From Armatimonadetes bacterium CG06_land_8_20_14_3_00_66_21 (GTDB taxonomy: Bacteria; Armatimonadota; Abditibacteriia; CG2-30-66-41), in contig PEVN01000169.1 of assembly GCA_002779825.1 (NCBI GenBank), forward strand, positions 1 to 40,582: DNA of 40,582 nucleotides, in the 5' to 3' direction. Made by a program: the position numbers and the translations under genes. Every line of letters starts with the position of its first letter. The stretch's first letter is position 1. This document shows, piece after piece, positions 1 to 6,950 of the stretch. The notes beneath the pieces are model-generated. The model made no database searches, was not told where the DNA came from, and worked only from the letters and a program-made list of their open reading frames with translations.

Positions 1-90
1 CTGGGCGGCGGCAGGCGGCGCCGCCGAGCGCCCTGGGGAGGCGAGGCAGAGGAGCAGAACGACCGAAGATGCGAAGTGCACAGGATGCAT
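1..90 (-). CDS. Exported protein, N-terminal fragment (gene runs off the window)
   Basis: Reading the minus strand from an ATG at 90-88 gives 30 codons that stay open to the window edge. They begin MHPVHFASSVVLLLCLAS and continue into an Ala/Pro-rich stretch, a typical signal peptide with a hydrophobic core and a probable cleavage near Ala-Ala. A ribosome binding site (AAAGGTG) lies about 10 bases upstream. The mature protein is outside the window, so its function cannot be named. Confidence rests on the combination of start codon, ribosome binding site and signal peptide. Confidence 0.6.
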   Translation of the reverse strand, partial: MHPVHFASSVVLLLCLASPGRSAAPPAAAQ

Positions 91-113
91 GACCGACTTT
101 CACCTTTCGTCAG

Positions 114-143
114 ACCGCCCCGGAGACGCCCGCAAGGGGCGGT
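114..143. repeat. Short palindrome upstream of the partial gene
   Basis: The 8-base arms ACCGCCCC (114-121) and GGGGCGGT (136-143) are perfect complements around a 14-base loop. The palindrome lies between the start of the minus-strand exported protein and the end of the next minus-strand gene. There is no T-tract, so a classical terminator is not supported; it may be a REP-like palindromic relic. Confidence 0.4.
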
Positions 144-227
144 GCTACCGGTTGCCGGGCCGCTCCCTGACGCCAAGCCCAGCCGGATTTGACGCCGTTC
201 GGTGACCGCGCGCTCCGCGCCTGTGCG

Positions 228-434
228 TTACGCCGCAATCGCTGGTCGCCGGCTCGTGCCGGCCTCCAGCGTCAGTTGGCCCTCGCGGACTGCCATACAC
301 GCGCGCAGCACGTGCAGCTCGTACAGCAGGTCATCCCACGGGAACTCTCGCCGCATCTGCTGGCAGAGGTCGGAGACCGCGCTCTGGGACAGGTTCGCTT
401 CGCGCGCGACCTTCTCGTAATCGAAGTAGCGCAT
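228..434 (-). CDS. Small HTH-like protein of a degraded PIN module, possible antitoxin
   Basis: A 68-residue protein starting MRYFDYEKVAREANLS and continuing as an all-helical, charged sequence with EFPWDDLLYELHVLR in the middle. The first half resembles a short DNA-binding helix pair; the family is one I associate with genes beside PIN toxins, but this is recollection, not a search result. An ideal Shine-Dalgarno (AGGAGGGA) sits 6-7 bases before the ATG and overlaps the stop codon of the upstream PIN remnant, so the pair was once translationally coupled. The reading frame is intact although its neighbour is broken. It could be a surviving antitoxin or an unrelated small regulator. Confidence 0.6.
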   Translation of the reverse strand: MRYFDYEKVAREANLSQSAVSDLCQQMRREFPWDDLLYELHVLRACMAVREGQLTLEAGTSRRPAIAA

Positions 435-446
435 GGTCGTTCCCTC

Positions 447-684
447 CTACAGCTCGGGCGGCGCAACGATCTCGAGGCTCGGAAGCGCCAGCGTGACGTT
501 GACGTTGTTCACCTGGGATCTCCGCTCCGTCGCCGGTTGACCAAGTGCTGGAAGTTCCAGGACAGTAACACCTCGTGCCGCGTTCGGTGTGAGCGCGTCG
601 GTCGGGCACTCGGTCGTCATGGTAGGCGCTGAAGACGGAGGTGTCAAGGAACACTCGTAACTTCGCCAAGACAGGCTCTGGCAC
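447..684 (-). pseudogene. PIN-domain (VapC-like) toxin gene, broken in three frames with an internal deletion
   Basis: The N-terminus (from a GTG at 684) reads LRVFLDTSVFSAYHDDRVPDRR, which is the first strand and acidic residue of a PIN nuclease. A second frame then reads LLSWNFQHLVNRRR, and a third reads QVNNVNVTLALPSLEIVAPPEL up to the stop at 447-449. These three pieces are recognisable, in order, from one PIN subfamily that ends with a SWN-HLVN...EI-PPEL pattern. The central part, about 80 residues in intact members, is missing, so this is deletion plus at least two frameshifts. No functional nuclease can be made. The intact small gene immediately downstream was probably its partner. Confidence 0.75.
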
Positions 685-818
685 GCGTCACGTCCTTGTT
701 CGACGGCAGTGGTTATCCGCCCCGCCATTGTACCCGTTCGCTAACGGCCCGTCACTGACGCCGCGTCGGCTCCTGGAACAGCTCCCACGCCTGTTCGATG
801 GCGGCGGCGCGTGAGGCT

Positions 819-1193
819 TCACAGCCCCAGTCTCGCGCGCAGCACGGCACGAATCTGGCGGACTGCCTTGACGGCTTCCTTGCCTTCCTCCACGGTAGCC
901 GAGAGACCGGGATACCGGACCAGCACGCCGTATGGGTTGAGGAACTGAGCCAACGGTTCGAGACCGGCGAGCAGCGGATCGTAGCCGCCACACAGCAGCA
1001 ACAACTGGCGCAGGTCGTGGATGGCGGGCGGGACCGCGCCCTGTGCAACGAGGAACGCCTTCAGGTACTTCTCGGCGCTTTGTTGCGCGTGGTATCAGAC
1101 CAGGTCAGGCAGCGGGTCGCGACGCCGGTTCAGGCCCGCGGCGCCCTTGTAGTCGGCTTCGGCCTTGTCCGCCCACTCACTGACCGCGGTCAT
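819..1193 (-). pseudogene. HEPN-domain protein with an in-frame TGA at codon 33
   Basis: From the ATG at 1193-1191 the frame reads 32 codons (MTAVSEWADKAEADYKGA...), meets TGA at 1097-1095, then continues without interruption for 91 codons to a TGA stop at 821-819. The downstream part contains YHAQQSAEKYLKAFLVAQG, the signature helix of HEPN-domain proteins, and an ending rich in helix-forming residues. In this family a Cys commonly precedes the Y/F-H pair, exactly where the TGA sits. The gene overlaps the nucleotidyltransferase gene by 17 bases, the usual arrangement of HEPN/MNT modules. HEPN proteins are often RNases acting as toxins. The simplest reading is a recent nonsense mutation; other genes here use TGA as a normal stop. 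Confidence 0.75.
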
Positions 1194-1536
1194 AGAGGAC
1201 TGTCCCCTTCTCCAGGATCCCGGCCAGAAACGAATCGCCCATCGCCAAGCGCTCTGCCACCTCGACCGGGGTGCGGACGATCACATCCATGGGCAGGTAA
1301 GGGACTTGGGCGACTTCAGCGACGCGCCGGATTCGCGGGAACAAGGGTTCCTCCGACTGCATCACCACCAGCAGATCCACATCGCTGTCCAGGGTCGGTC
1401 GGCCGTTCGCGTAGGAGCCGAAGAGGATGATCTTCTCCGGGTGGAAACGCTCGGCAATGCGGCTGGCAATCTGGCCCAGCAGCCGTTTGGTCACGCGCGG
1501 CCGCACCGCGCTCCACTCCAGATCGGCACTCGCCAT
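1177..1536 (-). CDS. Minimal nucleotidyltransferase (MNT), partner of the HEPN protein
   Basis: A 119-residue nucleotidyltransferase of the DNA polymerase beta superfamily. The motif GSYANGRPTLDSDVDLLV carries the Gly-Ser pair (residues 40-41) and the two metal-binding Asp of the DxD motif (52 and 54). MNT proteins pair with HEPN toxins and in studied cases neutralise them, sometimes by AMP transfer. The start at 1536 was chosen because GAGGTG lies 6-7 bases upstream; an ATG at 1557 in the same frame would add seven residues but has a crowded site. The gene is intact, whereas its HEPN partner carries a nonsense codon. Confidence 0.85.
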   Translation of the reverse strand: MASADLEWSAVRPRVTKRLLGQIASRIAERFHPEKIILFGSYANGRPTLDSDVDLLVVMQSEEPLFPRIRRVAEVAQVPYLPMDVIVRTPVEVAERLAMGDSFLAGILEKGTVLYDRGQ

Positions 1537-1620
1537 GGAGCTCACCTCGGCGTCCATTCTACCTCACGCAGCCGGTCAAGGCAGCGCTCACCTCGGTCCC
1601 CTCACCGCCACGAACGCAGC

Positions 1621-1693
1621 GTAGGGCGAGGAATCCTTTCTCGCCGGGCGTTCGTTCACCGCCCGGCCGGCGCGAAGGGATTCGCCGCCCTAC
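1621..1693. repeat. Long imperfect inverted repeat (palindromic element)
   Basis: The left arm (1621-1650) begins GTAGGGCGAGGAATCC and the right arm (1660-1693) is its near complement, ending GGGATTCGCCGCCCTAC. Arms of about 30 bases pair with only a few mismatches around a loop of about 9 bases. It sits immediately after the stop codon (1697-1695) of the minus-strand endonuclease gene, so it could form a strong hairpin at the end of that transcript. No poly-T tract follows. Its size and symmetry also fit a dispersed REP or MITE-like element. Confidence 0.6.
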
Positions 1694-1694
1694 C

Positions 1695-2999
1695 TCAGCG
1701 CGGGCCGCGGACGGCGACGGCTACCAACTGCCCCCGCCCACTCAGGACGATCTGCAGGTTGCCCTCATACTGCTCCACCAGGCCCTGGATCGTCACCGAC
1801 TTCCCGGTGAGGTCGCGCAGCTCGGGGAAGGTGTCGAAGGCGCTCTGGAAGACGACGCCGGAGAGCGCCCGATCGGCGCGGGCGGCGAAGTTCACGTAGC
1901 AGACCTTGCCGGTCGGCGACCAGAAGACCTGCTTCACTGTGCCGCTGACCACTGTCCAGCTCCCCAAGCGGGCGCGGAGGCGTTCGGTGTCGGTGGCGGG
2001 GATTGCGGTCGTCGGGTCGGGCGGCCCGAGGGCTGGGATTGCGGTGGTCAGGTCCGGCGGGCCGTGCGCGGTCAGGCCCGCCCAGGGAGGCGGACCCAGG
2101 GTCTGCAGCTCGGCCGCGCCGGGTAGGTCGAAGGTGGCGGAGACCGCGGAGTGGTCTGTCGCCTCAGGGGGCAACCGGTGGAACCGGACGCTGCCCGGCA
2201 CCAGCCGCTCTCGCAAGGGCTGCGTGGCAAGGAAGTAGTCGAGCTGCTGCCTTTCGCCGTTGTAGACGAACGACCAGCGGTCGGCAAGGAGCACCTCCCG
2301 GGTCAAGTCGAGCAGGCGCGGCTGAGCATTCGGGTCGAACAACGCCGACAGCGGCGGGGCGGCGGGCAGATCGTTGAAGTCGCCCAGTACCGCCAGCGGC
2401 AGCTCCGGCTGCTCGCCGGTGATCTCCCGGACGATGGCTCGGACCTCCTCGACCTCCCGCGAGCGCCAGGGGTCGCTCGACTCGCCGCCGCTCTTGGACT
2501 TCAGGTGCAGCACAAGCAGTTCGATCGTGGTCTGGTCGGGCGCCCGCACGCGAACGCGCAGGACATCCCGCGCGAAGCTCGTTGCGTGCGGGAGGCCACC
2601 GGCCGCCGGCCAACGCCGGTGCTGGTAGGTGGCGGCGAGCACCACCGGCAGCTTGCTCAAGAGCGCCACGTCGATGCCCCGGCCGTCGTTGCCCTCAATG
2701 CACACCACGTGGGCGTACATGCCGCCGAGCCGCGTGCGGTTGAACTGCTCGAGGACTTCTCGGCTCTCCACTTCCTGCACGGCGAGCAGATCGGCGCCCA
2801 ACCCCTTGATGGCGGCGGCCAGAACTGCCTGCGACTCAGCCGACTTCGCGGGCGTGTCCTCGTCCTGCCGGTAGGGGTCATTGTTGGCGTCAAAGAGGTT
2901 GTGGACGTTGAGCGTGGCGAGGGTGATCTCGTCGGCTCGGGCCGAGGCAATGCATAGCGCCACCAGTGACACCGTCAGGGCAATGTTGCGTCGGGACAA
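1695..2999 (-). CDS. Exported endonuclease/exonuclease/phosphatase-family protein with C-terminal OB-fold-like domain
   Basis: A 434-residue protein with a signal peptide (MSRRNIALTVSLVALCIASARA, cleavage near residue 22). The metal-dependent phosphohydrolase domain follows: LNVHNLF (31-36), the catalytic Glu in VQEVES (residue 76), LHLKSKSGG, the GDFNDLP motif, and the terminal DHSAV. After it comes a Pro-rich linker with two copies of a 12-residue unit containing TTAIPA, encoded by DNA repeats offset by 36 bases near 2001 and 2037. The last about 90 residues (SWTVVSGTVKQVFWSPTG...) look like a small OB-fold nucleic-acid-binding domain. A secreted nuclease or phosphodiesterase is likely; the substrate is unknown. 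The start is TTG at 2999, supported by GGAGGTG five bases upstream. Confidence 0.85.
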   Translation of the reverse strand: MSRRNIALTVSLVALCIASARADEITLATLNVHNLFDANNDPYRQDEDTPAKSAESQAVLAAAIKGLGADLLAVQEVESREVLEQFNRTRLGGMYAHVVCIEGNDGRGIDVALLSKLPVVLAATYQHRRWPAAGGLPHATSFARDVLRVRVRAPDQTTIELLVLHLKSKSGGESSDPWRSREVEEVRAIVREITGEQPELPLAVLGDFNDLPAAPPLSALFDPNAQPRLLDLTREVLLADRWSFVYNGERQQLDYFLATQPLRERLVPGSVRFHRLPPEATDHSAVSATFDLPGAAELQTLGPPPWAGLTAHGPPDLTTAIPALGPPDPTTAIPATDTERLRARLGSWTVVSGTVKQVFWSPTGKVCYVNFAARADRALSGVVFQSAFDTFPELRDLTGKSVTIQGLVEQYEGNLQIVLSGRGQLVAVAVRGPR

Positions 3000-3074
3000 A
3001 GCGCACCTCCGTGCTGGCGTTGCCAGAAGTGTTCCTCATTTCGGTCCGGGTGTCCACCGTGGTCTCCCTCGAAG

Positions 3075-3108
3075 ACAGCTTTCAGCCATCAGCTATCAGC
3101 CGTCAGCC
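3075..3108. repeat. Heptameric tandem repeat (NTCAGCY)
   Basis: Five consecutive 7-base units of the type TTCAGCC / ATCAGCT / ATCAGCC / GTCAGCC lie in the 220-base gap between the divergently transcribed endonuclease and MBL-hydrolase genes. Repeats of this CAGC(C/T) type occur as scattered intergenic minisatellites in some bacteria. No coding or promoter role is visible. Confidence 0.5.
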
Positions 3109-3219
3109 AAGGGCGTTGCCCCGGGAAGGCGCGGATGATCCCCTTCCGGATGGCTGGTGGAGGACCGCGACCCGCCGCGTCGAACCTCCTTGCTCCGCCC
3201 ACGGAGGTTTTCCAAGCTC

Positions 3220-3996
3220 ATGGAGATTGTGGTTCTCGGCACGGCTCACGGTCGCCCCATATTCGGGCGCCTGCACACCAGCATTGCGCTTCGGACAGGG
3301 GAGGACCTGTACTTGCTGGACTGCGGCGAGCCGTGCGCAGCCGGGCTGCACCGCGAGGCGCTGGATCCCCACCGCGTGCGCGCCGCTTTCGTCTCGCACA
3401 TGCACCCGGATCATTCGTGCGGGCTGTTCATGCTGCTCAAAGAGATGCACCTCGGCAGGCGAGAGACGCCGTTCACACTGTGTCTGCCGGAAGAGGCGAT
3501 CGAGCCGTTGCGGCAGTTCCTGCCGCACGTGTACTGCGCTCCTGAGTTGCTCAACTTCCCGCTCACCCTCTCTCCGATCCGCCCCGAGGCATCCGTGTGG
3601 GCTGATGGCAACCTGTCGCTGAAAGCCCACCGGAACTCGCACCTGTGGTTCGGCCCGTCAGGCGCCCGGGACGACGGCGCGCACAGCTTCTCCTTCGTAG
3701 CCCACGTGGAAGGCAAGCGGATCGTGTGGACCGGCGACGTGCCCCGCACTTTCGACGAACTGGGGCCGCTGCTTCAGAAGCCCACCGACTTGCTGCTGTC
3801 CGAACTGACGCACATGGACCCGGCTCCCTACTTCGAGTTCCTCGGCCAGTTCGACGTTGGCACGGTGCTGTTCCACCACGTGTACGAGAAGCACTTCGAG
3901 GACTTCATTGACTGGGGGGCGATGCTAACGCGGGCCAAAGCGCGCCTCAACGGGCAGGTGCACATTGCCCACGACGGGTACCGAATGGTTCTCTGA
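3220..3996 (+). CDS. MBL-fold metallo-hydrolase (RNase Z-like)
   Basis: A 258-residue metallo-beta-lactamase-fold enzyme. The metal-binding motif SHMHPDHS (HxHxDH) is in the first third, preceded by LLDCGE, and WTGDVPRT carries the later Asp ligand; VLFHHVYEKHFE near the end could supply the last His. The order matches RNase Z-like or phosphodiesterase-like MBL proteins. It lacks the extra domains of long RNase Z or RNase J, so a small-molecule or cyclic-nucleotide hydrolase is possible. The ATG at 3220 was chosen because the protein begins with the family's first strand (MEIVVLGTAHGR) and GGAGG lies about 12 bases upstream; a GTG at 3157 would add an implausible basic leader. It is cytoplasmic, with no signal peptide. 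Confidence 0.85.
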   Translation: MEIVVLGTAHGRPIFGRLHTSIALRTGEDLYLLDCGEPCAAGLHREALDPHRVRAAFVSHMHPDHSCGLFMLLKEMHLGRRETPFTLCLPEEAIEPLRQFLPHVYCAPELLNFPLTLSPIRPEASVWADGNLSLKAHRNSHLWFGPSGARDDGAHSFSFVAHVEGKRIVWTGDVPRTFDELGPLLQKPTDLLLSELTHMDPAPYFEFLGQFDVGTVLFHHVYEKHFEDFIDWGAMLTRAKARLNGQVHIAHDGYRMVL

Positions 3997-4217
3997 GACG
4001 CAGCGATCACCATACCGAGACGTCGCCCGCGGGCAGATTGATAACACACGTATGGTGACTGGCGCGGCAGCAGGGCCTGAAGTGCGGTGTTCACGGCGGC
4101 TCATGGGTGCTGCAAGCGGCTGCCCGACAGGACACCGGCTGAAGAAACCATCCCTGCGGCAGGTTGTCACAGCTTACCGGGTCTACTCCGCCCTACAGTA
4201 AGGTTGCCGCGCCAATC

Positions 4218-6950
4218 ATGTACCCACTTTCTCTGCTGTCTGTTGCCGTCTGCCTGTACGTCGCGCCCGCCGGGTTGGTCGTCGCGGCGGAAAGCCCCTT
4301 CCCCGCGTTCCCGGCGCTCACGGAGGCTGGGAGGCTGCCGGAGGGAGTCAAGTGGCTGGACGAAGAGGCGTGGGGGGACTTCAACTTGCGGCTGACGTAC
4401 AAGTCGAAGGCGTCGGCAAAGCCGGTGGTGCTTGTGGTCTTCAACCGCGTCGACGAGGCCAACCACTACCGGCTGACCGTGAGCAGGCGCGCCTCCAGTT
4501 TGGAGCGGGTCCAGGCGGGTCTGAGCCTGCAGGTCGGTCGGGGCGCGGGACTTGGCTCCGGGAGGACAGGAGAACTCCTGCTGAAGCGTCGGGGCCAGCG
4601 ACTCGAGCTGTTCCGGGACGCGCACAGCGTGTTGGTCGCGTATGACGGGGCGTTCGAGGAGGGCGGCCTCGGGTACGCCTCCCTCGCTGGGCCGACTCAG
4701 CTCTCCGCTGTCCGCCTGCAGCCCGTCCAGTCTCTCGCGTTCACTGATGATTTCATGCGGGCGGAAGGGGAGGCGGGAGACTGGACGGTCGTCAGTGGCC
4801 GCTGGGAGACCAAGTCGCTGCTCAACCCGCTCCGCAGCGCAAATGCGTTCACATACTCCGGGACCGCGCACAACGGCCCGGCCATTGCCCTCGCGGGGGA
4901 GTGGTTCTGGGACGACTACCGCCTGAGCGCTGCCGCGAAGACGGACGGCGACAAACCCATTGGGCTGATCGCCGGCTGGCGGAGCCCGCAGGACTACGTG
5001 CTGTTCGAGTGGACCTGCCGGACAGGTCGTGACAAGGGCGCCCGCCGGCTGGTCCTCGTGGAGAACGGCCGAGCCCGCACGTTGACGGAGTCGCCAGGCG
5101 GGTTCCGCCTGGGGCAGTGGTATCGCCTGGCGTTGACGTTCCGCCGCGGCTTCCTGTTGGCGACCGTGGACGACATGCCGGTTTGTGCCAGCCCAATCCC
5201 TCCCCTCCCGGGCGGCAAGGTAGGGCTGTACACGAAGAACTACAAGGGGACTTACTACGATGACGCCGCTGTCGACTCTGCGCCGGCAGTCACCAGCAAC
5301 TTCGGTGGCGAGGGCGAGCTTCAAGCGCTAAGCGGCGGGGCGTGGCGCGTCGAGGGCGGCGAGTGGGTCTGCAGGCGTGGGGACGACGGTGGCGGTCTTT
5401 GCGAGGCGCACCCGGCGAGCCCGGCGCGAGCGCTCCTCGGGACCAGTCAGTGGGCCGACTACCTGGTCCGCGCTCGGGTGGCGCCGGGACGGGGGGACAA
5501 GGCGGGGCTGCTCTTCTGTTACCAAGACGAAGGCGACCACCTCTCGCTGGAACTCCAAGGAGGCGACGCGCCGACCGTCGCCCTGGTGAAGACGGCTGCC
5601 GGCCAAGCCACGGTCCTGGGCTCGGCGCCGTTACCCAACGCCGCCGGCCCGCCTACTTCCCTCTCGGTCGACCTCAACCGCGGCGTCGTGCGCGCGCAGG
5701 CCAACGGCCACGACCTGTTCGAGGTGTTCGACGCAGCCGCGCCGTCCGGTCGCGCCGGGCTGTTCGCCGAGGGCGCCTCGCCGTCGCAGTTCAACGACTT
5801 CGCCGTGGAGTTCCCGCGTCGCGACGTTCCGCCGGTGTTCACCCTCCACGAGACCTTTGAGGGCGAAGTCAGCATGGCCAATTGGGCCGCCGCCCAAAGC
5901 GACTGGCGCCCGGAGAAGACGAAAGTCGGCGAACAGGAAGTAGACCTGCAGTGGCACCGGGCGACGTTCTGGGGGGAAACCGAGATCCAGGCGGAGGCAA
6001 ATCTGAACAAGGGCAGCCTCGGACTCGTCGTGTCGGCTGCCCAACCGGCTCCCAACTCAGGGTATCAGCTCACGGCGGACAAGGCGAGCCTGGTCCTGCT
6101 CCGCCAAGGCCAGGAGGTCGCCCGCTCGGACCTGGCCAACCAGGAGGGAATCACGGCGATCCGGCTGCGCCGGGGGCGCAACGTGTTGGTTGCCTCGGTG
6201 GAGGGCGAGCCGCGCCTGACGTACACGGACGCTGCCCCATTGTCCGGGACGAACGTCGGTTGGTACGCGACCGGCAACGCCGCCGCCGTCGAGACCGTCC
6301 AGGTGTTCAACCCCAATGTGGCTACCGACATGTTCCGGACCGCCCCGGTGGACTGGCGCGAAGCGGGCGGCTGGTGGGCGGTGAGCCGACGCTGGCAATG
6401 CGATCCGCGCTGGTCGTTCTTCTCCGGGTTAAACGCCAAAGGACCGGCGGTGCTCTGGTACAAGCGCCCCCTGCAGGGCGACCAAGACGTCGAGTTTGCC
6501 GCGGGCGTGAAGATGGCTCGGCAGTACGGCGACTACGCCGCATACGGGCGTGACCTGAACTTGGTGCTCTGCGCAGACGGGAAGGACGTGTCCACCGGGT
6601 ACAGCTTCGTGTTCGCCGGTTGGGGCAACAAGAAGAACGCCATTGTCCGCGGGACCCAAGTGGTCGCCGAGGCACCCCCGCCCGAGCTGAACTACAAGAT
6701 CCACCGCCAGTGGTTCCTGCTGCGCGGGGAGAAGCGCGGAGCGCACGTGGCTTTCTACGTCGACAACCAGAAGGTCTGCGAGTACGAGGACCCGGCTCCC
6801 CTGACCGGTGACCGGATGGCGCTGTGGACCTACAACGGCGGGATGATGGTGTCGCGCTTCAGAGTGTGCGCCCAAGAGATCGGCCCGCTGGAAGGCGTGG
6901 ACGAAGCGTGGCCCGTTAGGAGCAGGACGTTCTACGAGGTGGCCAAGTGA
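4218..6950 (+). CDS. Large exported protein with repeated LamG/DUF1080-like beta-sandwich modules
   Basis: A protein of about 910 residues. The ATG at 4218 gives a clear signal peptide (MYPLSLLSVAVCLYVAPAG, cleavage near VVAAES). The mature part contains about five modules that each begin with an F-x-D-F/F-E-like strand and a W-x-V/W segment and end in a GKVGLYT / AGLFAEG / VGWYATG / ALWTYNG strand followed by 'FNDFAVEF'-type residues. This is the pattern of concanavalin-A-like LamG or DUF1080 sandwiches that bind glycans or act in glycan breakdown. I see no catalytic residues I can assign, so it may be a binding or scaffold protein. Its stop overlaps the start of the PEGA/TPR gene by four bases (GTGA), so the two are translationally coupled. 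No clear promoter could be read upstream. Confidence 0.75.
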   Translation: MYPLSLLSVAVCLYVAPAGLVVAAESPFPAFPALTEAGRLPEGVKWLDEEAWGDFNLRLTYKSKASAKPVVLVVFNRVDEANHYRLTVSRRASSLERVQAGLSLQVGRGAGLGSGRTGELLLKRRGQRLELFRDAHSVLVAYDGAFEEGGLGYASLAGPTQLSAVRLQPVQSLAFTDDFMRAEGEAGDWTVVSGRWETKSLLNPLRSANAFTYSGTAHNGPAIALAGEWFWDDYRLSAAAKTDGDKPIGLIAGWRSPQDYVLFEWTCRTGRDKGARRLVLVENGRARTLTESPGGFRLGQWYRLALTFRRGFLLATVDDMPVCASPIPPLPGGKVGLYTKNYKGTYYDDAAVDSAPAVTSNFGGEGELQALSGGAWRVEGGEWVCRRGDDGGGLCEAHPASPARALLGTSQWADYLVRARVAPGRGDKAGLLFCYQDEGDHLSLELQGGDAPTVALVKTAAGQATVLGSAPLPNAAGPPTSLSVDLNRGVVRAQANGHDLFEVFDAAAPSGRAGLFAEGASPSQFNDFAVEFPRRDVPPVFTLHETFEGEVSMANWAAAQSDWRPEKTKVGEQEVDLQWHRATFWGETEIQAEANLNKGSLGLVVSAAQPAPNSGYQLTADKASLVLLRQGQEVARSDLANQEGITAIRLRRGRNVLVASVEGEPRLTYTDAAPLSGTNVGWYATGNAAAVETVQVFNPNVATDMFRTAPVDWREAGGWWAVSRRWQCDPRWSFFSGLNAKGPAVLWYKRPLQGDQDVEFAAGVKMARQYGDYAAYGRDLNLVLCADGKDVSTGYSFVFAGWGNKKNAIVRGTQVVAEAPPPELNYKIHRQWFLLRGEKRGAHVAFYVDNQKVCEYEDPAPLTGDRMALWTYNGGMMVSRFRVCAQEIGPLEGVDEAWPVRSRTFYEVAK

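Noticed and set aside
1095..1097. Selenocysteine codon in the HEPN gene
   Set aside because: Several genes here end in TGA, no SECIS-like hairpin follows closely that I can see, and HEPN selenoproteins are not known to me. A nonsense mutation is simpler.
4164..4217. Upstream extension of the LamG-like protein to a start at 4164
   Set aside because: The extra 18 residues precede a complete signal peptide, which fits the start at 4218 better.
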